Source: Salegentibacter agarivorans (GTDB lineage: Bacteria > Bacteroidota > Bacteroidia > Flavobacteriales > Flavobacteriaceae). Taken from it: 64,000 nucleotides of DNA. Every line of letters starts with the position of its first letter. The first letter of the stretch is position 1. The notes below the pieces were generated by a model, which saw nothing but the letters and a program-made list of their open reading frames with translations, searched no databases and had not been told where the DNA came from. The stretch lies in contig NZ_FOOH01000010.1 in assembly GCF_900113135.1 (NCBI RefSeq), forward strand, positions 1 to 64,000, written 5' to 3'. The translations under genes and the position numbers were made by a program. Of this stretch, positions 58,013 to 64,000 are shown piece after piece.

Positions 58013-59923
58013 CTAAGCCAAATACTTAAAAGCAAGCATCGCCAGTGGTGGAAGTTTGATAGTGGCAGAATGTTTTTTACCCTGCCATTCTTTTGAGGTT
58101 GCGGGTTTCCTTGGATTTTTATATTTCCCTGTACCGTGATATTCTTTTTTATCGCTGTTGAAGATTTCCTCAAGTTCACCTGCTTCAGGTAAGCCAATTT
58201 GATAATTCTCCCGCGGAATAGGGGTTAGATTACAAACAATAATTAAATTATCTTTCGGCGTATTTCCTTTTCTAATAAAACTAATTACCGAATTCTCGGC
58301 ATCGCTATAATCTATCCACTCAAAACCATCTTGCACAAATTGCTTTTCATATAAAGCAGGTTGGGATTTATAAAATTGATTTAAAGCTTTTATTATTTCC
58401 TGTATTCCTTTGTACGAATCATATTCCAGTAAATGCCAGTCTAAACTCTTTTGAAAATTCCATTCTTCACTTTGTGCAAATTCACAACCCTGAAACAGTA
58501 ATTTTGTTCCCGGATGCATAAACATATACGCATATAGCAAGCGTAAATTGGCAAAACGTTGCCATTCGTCTCCCGGCATTCTTCCTAAAATTGAATGTTT
58601 GCCATACACCACTTCATCGTGAGATAGTGGAAGCATAAAATTTTCGGTAAATGCATAGGTGAGGGAAAAAGTAATGTTGTTTTGGTGATGTTTTCTGTAA
58701 ATGGGTTCTTTCGCAAAATACTGAAGCGTATCGTGCATCCAGCCCATCATCCATTTCATCCCAAAACCGAGTCCGCCGAGAAATACCGGTTTTGAAACCC
58801 CGCTATAAGCAGTAGATTCTTCGGCAATGGTTTGTACATCTGGATAAGAGGCGTAAACTTCTTTGTTTAATTCTTCTAAAAACGATATCGCCTCCAGGTT
58901 TTGATTTCCCCCATATTGATTGGGTTCCCATTCGCCTTCTTCCCGGGAATAATCCAGGTACAAGATAGAAGCCACGGCATCTACCCGAATCCCGTCAATA
59001 TGAAATTGTTCTAACCAGTATAAAGCGTTACTAATTAAAAATGCTCTTACTTCGTTTCGGTTATAATTAAAGATTAAACTTTTCCAGTCGGGATGATAGC
59101 CTCTTTTTGGATCGGGGTGTTCATAAAGGTGTGTTCCGTCAAAATAACCGAGTCCGTGGCTGTCTTCCGGAAAATGAGAAGGTACCCAATCCAGGATTAC
59201 TCCAATATCATTTTCGTGAAGTTTGTCTACTAAATATTTAAATTCATCGGGATAGCCAAATCGCGAGGTTGGCGCGAAATATCCGGTAATTTGATATCCC
59301 CAGCTTGGGTCGTATGGATATTCCATAATAGGCATAAACTCTACGTGAGTAAACTCCATTTCTTTTACATAGGAAACCAGCTCTGTAGCGAGTTCCCAGT
59401 AAGAAAGTGACCTGTTTTCTTCAGTTTTTTTCTTCCAGGAAGATAAATGCACTTCATAAACCGAAAAAGGAGCGTTTAATGAATTATGTTTTTTTCGTTT
59501 TTCAAGCCATGATTTATCTTTCCACTCATAACTGTCTTCCCAAACTACAGAAGCAGTATTTGGCGGGTGTTCGCAGCGCCTGGCATAAGGATCGGCCTTT
59601 TCGGTAATAATGCTATTATGGTGACTATGGATTTTATATTTATACAAATTTCCTTTTTCAACATTGGGAATAAAACCTTCCCAAATACCGCTACCGTCCC
59701 AACGCACGTTTAGTAGATGTTCGTCATCTTTCCAGGAATTAAAATCGCCAATTATCGAAACCTGTTTGGCGCCGGGTGCCCAAACTGAAAAATAAGTTCC
59801 TTTAAGCTTATTAAGCGTAATGGGATGTGATCCAAATTTCTCGTAAAGGCGAAAATGCTTACCCGATTTAAACAGGTTAATATCAAATTCTGAAAATAAA
59901 CTGTGCGTTATAACTTTTGTCAT
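58013..59923 (-). CDS. glgB: 1,4-alpha-glucan branching enzyme
   Basis: 636 residues (GH13). CBM48-like N-terminal domain (FSVWAPGAKQVSIIGDFNSW, about 46-65), barrel with DGIRVDAVASILYLD (nucleophile Asp, near residue 315), the Glu in IAEESTAY and PLSHDEVVYG. Makes the alpha-1,6 branches of glycogen. It starts one base after the glgC stop. Confidence 0.96.
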   Translation of the reverse strand: MTKVITHSLFSEFDINLFKSGKHFRLYEKFGSHPITLNKLKGTYFSVWAPGAKQVSIIGDFNSWKDDEHLLNVRWDGSGIWEGFIPNVEKGNLYKYKIHSHHNSIITEKADPYARRCEHPPNTASVVWEDSYEWKDKSWLEKRKKHNSLNAPFSVYEVHLSSWKKKTEENRSLSYWELATELVSYVKEMEFTHVEFMPIMEYPYDPSWGYQITGYFAPTSRFGYPDEFKYLVDKLHENDIGVILDWVPSHFPEDSHGLGYFDGTHLYEHPDPKRGYHPDWKSLIFNYNRNEVRAFLISNALYWLEQFHIDGIRVDAVASILYLDYSREEGEWEPNQYGGNQNLEAISFLEELNKEVYASYPDVQTIAEESTAYSGVSKPVFLGGLGFGMKWMMGWMHDTLQYFAKEPIYRKHHQNNITFSLTYAFTENFMLPLSHDEVVYGKHSILGRMPGDEWQRFANLRLLYAYMFMHPGTKLLFQGCEFAQSEEWNFQKSLDWHLLEYDSYKGIQEIIKALNQFYKSQPALYEKQFVQDGFEWIDYSDAENSVISFIRKGNTPKDNLIIVCNLTPIPRENYQIGLPEAGELEEIFNSDKKEYHGTGKYKNPRKPATSKEWQGKKHSATIKLPPLAMLAFKYLA

Positions 59924-59924
59924 A

Positions 59925-61193
59925 CTATCCTATGGTTGTTCCAGGGGGAAGTACTGCTTCTTTTTTAAGCACTACAATTCCTTCTTTAATTACGTAAGCA
60001 TCGGTTTCATCATCTTCTAAATGTGGGCCACCGTTTATGGTAGTATTGTCTCCAACTCTACAATTTTTGTCGATTATTGCATTTTGAATGTTGCAATTTT
60101 CCCCTATCCCGGCCAGGATTTCAATATTATTTCCTTCAATTTCTTCTAAAGATTCATAAAAATCGGTTCCCATCATATAACAGTTTTTTATAACTGAACC
60201 TTTTCCAATCCTCGATCTCACACCAATTACCGAAGATTCAATTTCTTTGGCGTGAATAATACAGCCTTCAGCAATAACCGATTTTTTCAAATTAGTACCA
60301 GAAATTTTTGAAGTGGGAAGAATCCGTGCTCGCGTATAAACCCTGTTTTCCATATCATATAGATTGAATTTAGGGATATCGTCTGTCAGGCCAATATTTG
60401 CTTCAAAAAAAGATTCTATGTTTCCAATATCGGTCCAGTAACCTTCAAATTGATAACCGCAAACCTTTTTATTTCCTATAGCCTGCGGAATTATCTCTTT
60501 ACCAAAATCTACCGTACTCTCATCGTCCATTAATTTTACCAACAATTCCCGGTTAAACACGTAAATTCCCATAGAGCCGAGATAATTTCTGCCTTCAGCT
60601 TCCATTTCGGGGCCTACCGGGGAAGTCCAGTCGGGTAAAAGATCAGATTTCGGTTTTTCTATAAATGAAGTGATATTGTTATCCTGGTCGGTTTTCATAA
60701 TCCCAAAGCTCGGGGCTTCTTTTGCATTTACGGGTACAGTACCAATAGTAATATCGGCGCCAGTATCTATATGCTGCTGAACCATTAAATTATAATCCAT
60801 ATGATATAATTGATCGCCGGAAAGGATTAGGAAATAATCGAATTTATGCTTTTTAAAATGATGCATTCCCTGTCTAACCGCATCTGCCGTGCCCTGGTAC
60901 CAGGTTTTGTTGTGTGGTGTTTGCTCTGCCGCTAAAACATCTACAAAAGCCGAACTAAAAAAGCTGAAGTGAAACGTGTTTTTAATATGCTTATTTAACG
61001 ACGCCGAATTAAACTGAGTTAACACATACATTCTTTTAATGTTGGAGTTAATACAGTTGGAAATTGGAATATCTACCAGGCGGTATTTACCCGCAATTGG
61101 CACGGCGGGTTTAGATCTACTTTCTGTTAATGGGTGAAGCCTGGTGCCCTGGCCGCCTCCAAGAATAACCGATAATACTTTGTCGTTTAACAT
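59925..61193 (-). CDS. glgC: Glucose-1-phosphate adenylyltransferase
   Basis: 422 residues. Nucleotidyltransferase domain with GGGQGTRLHPLTESRSKPAV (12-31) and the substrate region DYFLILSGDQLYHMDY; C-terminal left-handed beta-helix of hexapeptide repeats (about 300-422). Makes ADP-glucose for GlgA and is usually the allosteric control point. Between glgA and glgB with gaps of 2 and 1 nt. Confidence 0.96.
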   Translation of the reverse strand: MLNDKVLSVILGGGQGTRLHPLTESRSKPAVPIAGKYRLVDIPISNCINSNIKRMYVLTQFNSASLNKHIKNTFHFSFFSSAFVDVLAAEQTPHNKTWYQGTADAVRQGMHHFKKHKFDYFLILSGDQLYHMDYNLMVQQHIDTGADITIGTVPVNAKEAPSFGIMKTDQDNNITSFIEKPKSDLLPDWTSPVGPEMEAEGRNYLGSMGIYVFNRELLVKLMDDESTVDFGKEIIPQAIGNKKVCGYQFEGYWTDIGNIESFFEANIGLTDDIPKFNLYDMENRVYTRARILPTSKISGTNLKKSVIAEGCIIHAKEIESSVIGVRSRIGKGSVIKNCYMMGTDFYESLEEIEGNNIEILAGIGENCNIQNAIIDKNCRVGDNTTINGGPHLEDDETDAYVIKEGIVVLKKEAVLPPGTTIG

Positions 61194-61195
61194 AA

Positions 61196-62605
61196 TTAGC
61201 CGCTTTTTAAGGAGTTATACAAATCAATATATTGTTTAGCCGAAACATTCCAGGAATGGTCAATGCTCATTATGTATTTCCTGGTTTTCTTAAAGGTACG
61301 CTCTTCCTTGTAGAATTGTACGGCCCTATTTATGGTTTTAGAAATATCTATTTCTGAAGCTTCAGCGTGAGAAAATCCAAATCCGCCATCTTCAATATCT
61401 ATTACAGTGTCTTTTAAGCCACCAATACTTCGCACTAAGGGAATGGTTCCGTAGCGCAGGGAGTATAATTGGTTGAGTCCGCAGGGTTCTACGCGGGAAG
61501 GCATTAATAAGAAATCTGCCCCGGCGTAGATGAGGTGCGAAAGCTTTTCATCGTAACCAATAAAAACATTATAAACCCCTTTATATTTTTTCTTCAAATT
61601 CTCTAATGCGTTTTCTACTTCAGAATTTCCAGAACCTAAAATGAGAATATTGCATTCTTTTTTTAAAAGAATTTCTTCTAAAACTGTGGGTAGTAAATCG
61701 GCTCCTTTTTCGTAAACCAGTCTTCCAATAAAAGCGAATAAAGGCTTTGAAGCCGAAAAACCAAATTGTTTACACAGCCATTTTTTATTAGCTGTTTTTC
61801 CGGTTTGAATATTTTTAGCTGAATAATTTTTTTCGATAAATTCATCGGTTTCAGGATTCCAAACTTCAGTATCAATTCCGTTTAGAATTCCAACACATTT
61901 TTTATTTTCGTGACTCAATAAACTTTCCAATCCATTCGCAGCCTGTTGCAATTCTTCCATATAACTCGGGGAAACCGTAGTTACCCGCCAGGCGCATTTT
62001 ATGCCTGCAGCTAAAGGGTTTATCACGCCATCCCAATCTAGTAAACCGTTATTAGAAATATCAAAAGCCGGGAGGTAATACACTTTATCGTGCGAAAACC
62101 AACCCTGATATTGGGCATTATGAATTGTGAGAATAACCGGAATTTGATTCAGGGATTCATATTTAAAACATTCCTGCGCCATAAATGGAATTAATCCCGT
62201 ATGATGGTCGTGACAGTGAATTATAGAGGGTTTTTCTTTTAAAGTAAGTAACCAATCCATTACCGCAATTTGGAAAGCCGTAAAACGCGCGGTGTCATCA
62301 TCGGAATACACGAAATTTTTAAATAAGAGTTTTGGTATATCTACAAACAGCACGTCAATATCTAAAACCTCTTCTTTTAATTTCAAGAATTTATAAGGAT
62401 AAATCTCTTCGCCCAAAACCAATTCTGATTCGTAAATACTTTTAAAACTGTGAGCTGCACTAAATTTATTATCATAAAATGGCATAATTACCTTAGCACC
62501 AACACCAGCTTCAGACTGGTATTTTGGTAAAGAACCAACTACATCTCCCAAACCACCAACCTTTGCAATTGGGTAGCATTCAGCGCTTACGTGTATTACG
62601 TTCAT
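61196..62605 (-). CDS. glgA: Glycogen synthase (ADP-glucose)
   Basis: 469 residues, GT5, GT-B fold. N-terminal VGGLGDVVGSLPKYQ (17-31) is the KxGGL motif that binds ADP-glucose; the C-terminal site is FLLMPSRVEPCGLNQLYSLR (near 375) with the conserved Glu. First gene of the glg operon (order glgA, glgC, glgB, GH31). No promoter matching TAnnTTTG is obvious in the 312 bp upstream. Confidence 0.96.
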   Translation of the reverse strand: MNVIHVSAECYPIAKVGGLGDVVGSLPKYQSEAGVGAKVIMPFYDNKFSAAHSFKSIYESELVLGEEIYPYKFLKLKEEVLDIDVLFVDIPKLLFKNFVYSDDDTARFTAFQIAVMDWLLTLKEKPSIIHCHDHHTGLIPFMAQECFKYESLNQIPVILTIHNAQYQGWFSHDKVYYLPAFDISNNGLLDWDGVINPLAAGIKCAWRVTTVSPSYMEELQQAANGLESLLSHENKKCVGILNGIDTEVWNPETDEFIEKNYSAKNIQTGKTANKKWLCKQFGFSASKPLFAFIGRLVYEKGADLLPTVLEEILLKKECNILILGSGNSEVENALENLKKKYKGVYNVFIGYDEKLSHLIYAGADFLLMPSRVEPCGLNQLYSLRYGTIPLVRSIGGLKDTVIDIEDGGFGFSHAEASEIDISKTINRAVQFYKEERTFKKTRKYIMSIDHSWNVSAKQYIDLYNSLKSG

Positions 62606-62917
62606 ATAAAAATCTTTGAAAGATTATTGATTTAACCAGGTGTTTTTTAGTGAATTTTAGGATGATTTTTTTATGAAAATTTAAAATCATAGCCATTGAA
62701 ATCACCATTTCCCTATAAATCTACTGAAATAATAGGATAAGCTGCATTAAGGAAGTCTTAAAACTGTTTCTATTTGGTATTAAGATTTGTTTCAGATAGA
62801 AACTTATCTTCTAATCCATTACACCTAAATTCCCATAAGTGGTTTAAAATTGTAAATTTGCAGGCATTAATAAAAAGTCGCGTTGCGCGTAATTTAGCAG
62901 GTAAGAAAAATATAACA
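62606..62917. other. 312-bp divergent gap between glgA and leuS
   Basis: Holds the leuS -7 element (62853-62860), an 8-bp inverted repeat GTTTCTAT/ATAGAAAC (62766-62773 with 62796-62803) and a small CGCG-TTG-CGCG palindrome near 62880. No gene seen. Confidence 0.4.
62853..62860 (+). promoter_or_regulatory. -7 element of leuS
   Basis: TAAATTTG, perfect TAnnTTTG; leader about 50 nt. Confidence 0.5.
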
Positions 62918-64000
62918 ATGAGTTACAACTTTAACGAAATTGAAGCCAAATGGCAAAACTACTGGGCCGAAAACCAAACTTTTCGTGCCAGCAATTCATC
63001 AGATAAACCAAAATATTACGTGCTGGATATGTTTCCTTATCCATCTGGTGCCGGACTTCACGTAGGACACCCGCTGGGTTATATTGCCAGTGATATCTAT
63101 GCTCGCTACAAACGTCACAAAGGTTTTAATGTTTTGCATCCACAGGGTTACGATAGTTTTGGCTTGCCTGCCGAGCAATATGCAATTCAAACCGGGCAAC
63201 ATCCTGCGCTTACCACGGCGAAGAATATTAAAAGATACCGCGAGCAACTCGATAAAATAGGTTTTTCTTTTGATTGGAGCAGGGAAGTGCGCACCAGTGA
63301 CCCCGAATATTATAAATGGACACAGTGGATATTTATTGAGCTTTTTGAAAGTTGGTATGATATGGAAGCTGAAAAGTCCAGGGCAATTTCAGAATTAGAA
63401 GAAATTTTTGCTGCTGAAGGGAATTCCCGGGTAAATGCTGCCTGCGATGATGATGTGGAAGATTTTTCTGCAGATAGCTGGAATAATTTTTCTTCTGAAG
63501 AAAAGCAAAGAATATTATTAAAATATAGACTAACCTATTTAGCTGAAACCGAAGTAAACTGGTGCCCACAACTGGGAACCGTTTTAGCTAACGACGAGAT
63601 TGTAAACGGCGTTTCAGAGCGTGGAGGCTATCCCGTGGTGCGAAAAAAAATGACGCAATGGATTATGCGAATTTCAGCATTTTCAGAGCGTTTATTACAA
63701 GGTTTAGATCAACTGGACTGGACCGAAAGCTTGAAAGAAAGTCAGCGTAACTGGATCGGGAAATCGGTTGGGGCAATGGTTCATTTCAATTTATACGGTG
63801 AGACTCTGAAAAAAGTAAAAGATGATGGAAGCCTCGCTGAACATCAAAAAAGGATTTCAGTTTTTACTACCCGACCTGATACTATTTTTGGCGTGAGTTT
63901 TATGACTTTAGCGCCGGAACATGATTTGGTTAAAAAGATTACAACCCCGCAACAAAAAGAAGAAGTTGAAGCCTATATCGCTGCCAGTGCAAAAAGAAGT
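62918..64000 (+). CDS. leuS: Leucine--tRNA ligase, N-terminal part (runs off window)
   Basis: The frame opens at ATG 62918 and stays open to the window end (361 codons; the full enzyme is normally 850-950 residues). Class I synthetase marks are present: [20 protein letters not shown] (about 28-47) contains the HIGH variant HVGH, followed by [20 protein letters not shown] (near 68-87). The last part enters the CP1 editing domain ([13 protein letters not shown] near residue 325). It charges tRNA-Leu. Confidence 0.96.
   Translation, partial: MSYNFNEIEAKWQNYWAENQTFRASNSSDKPKYYVLDMFPYPSGAGLHVGHPLGYIASDIYARYKRHKGFNVLHPQGYDSFGLPAEQYAIQTGQHPALTTAKNIKRYREQLDKIGFSFDWSREVRTSDPEYYKWTQWIFIELFESWYDMEAEKSRAISELEEIFAAEGNSRVNAACDDDVEDFSADSWNNFSSEEKQRILLKYRLTYLAETEVNWCPQLGTVLANDEIVNGVSERGGYPVVRKKMTQWIMRISAFSERLLQGLDQLDWTESLKESQRNWIGKSVGAMVHFNLYGETLKKVKDDGSLAEHQKRISVFTTRPDTIFGVSFMTLAPEHDLVKKITTPQQKEEVEAYIAASAKRS

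Noticed and set aside
62861-62917. T-box or other riboswitch in the leuS leader
   Set aside because: The leader is only about 50 nt, too short, and no T-box sequence is present.

Overview
The window comes from a chromosome of a member of the Bacteroidota, almost certainly a marine-type Flavobacteriaceae (Salegentibacter/Gramella/Zunongwangia-like; the genus cannot be fixed from sequence alone). The evidence is AT-rich DNA, a TonB-dependent receptor with an N-terminal carboxypeptidase-D-like domain, a T9SS C-terminal sorting domain, several lineage-restricted DUF families (DUF4271, DUF4296, DUF2723, DUF3050), almost no Shine-Dalgarno sequences, and repeated promoters of the Bacteroidota type TTG-N19-21-TAnnTTTG. 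Most of the window is ordinary core genome.

Layout. 1-212: 3' end of an IS1182-type transposase. 0.4-3.4 kb: ferritin, a small conserved protein, an Lrp regulator and a saccharopine dehydrogenase-like enzyme (all -). 3.4-12.3 kb: DUF423, pckA, hemD and DUF4271 (-), dolichol-phosphate-mannose-type glycosyltransferase, dihydroorotase, DUF4296 lipoprotein, an NAD-dependent epimerase (-) and tyrS. 12.4-20.7 kb: LuxE-like protein, a very short T9SS-tail protein, an internally duplicated beta-helix lipoprotein with its TonB receptor (-), and a divergent PhoB/PhoR-like pair (+). 20.7-27.6 kb: glycosyltransferase, trmB, LysE, an alkyltransferase-like protein, Mrp and NifU-type Fe-S genes, ferredoxin reductase and ferredoxin, DUF3050. 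27.6-33 kb: an unlisted 59-residue cysteine-rich gene, glutaryl-CoA dehydrogenase-like gene, trmN6 and the rplM-rpsI-rpsB-tsf run. 33-44 kb: lipocalin-like lipoprotein, polA, metallophosphoesterase, thioredoxin-like protein without cysteines, polysaccharide deacetylase, DUF2723 protein, tRNA-Gln and DUF481 protein. 44-53 kb: a two-component/stress island. 53-62.6 kb: ftsX, panE and a glycogen operon glgA-glgC-glgB followed by a GH31 glucosidase. 62.9 kb to the end: start of leuS.

The most interesting region is 44.2-53.1 kb. A soluble PAS histidine kinase is followed by a response regulator fused to a Crp/Fnr-type effector domain and HTH, then a universal stress protein, carbonic anhydrase, a small membrane protein plus truncated haemoglobin, a CoA-transferase, two YceI proteins and a porin. 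Three operon starts here (universal stress protein; membrane protein-haemoglobin; YceI-porin) each carry a TGA-N6-TCA type dyad. In all three the dyad centre lies exactly 29.5 nt upstream of the first base of a TAnnTTTG-like -7 element, which puts the dyad near -42, the class II Crp/Fnr position. I infer a local, phosphorylation-controlled Crp-type regulon, possibly for oxygen limitation or stationary phase.

Other points: a family of short intergenic hairpins whose stems show compensatory changes between copies; a 129-bp MITE-like element beside the haemoglobin gene; a 74-nt near-perfect hairpin between ftsX and panE; a repeat-derived insertion inside a polysaccharide deacetylase; and three convergent gene pairs that share four bases across interlocked stop codons.
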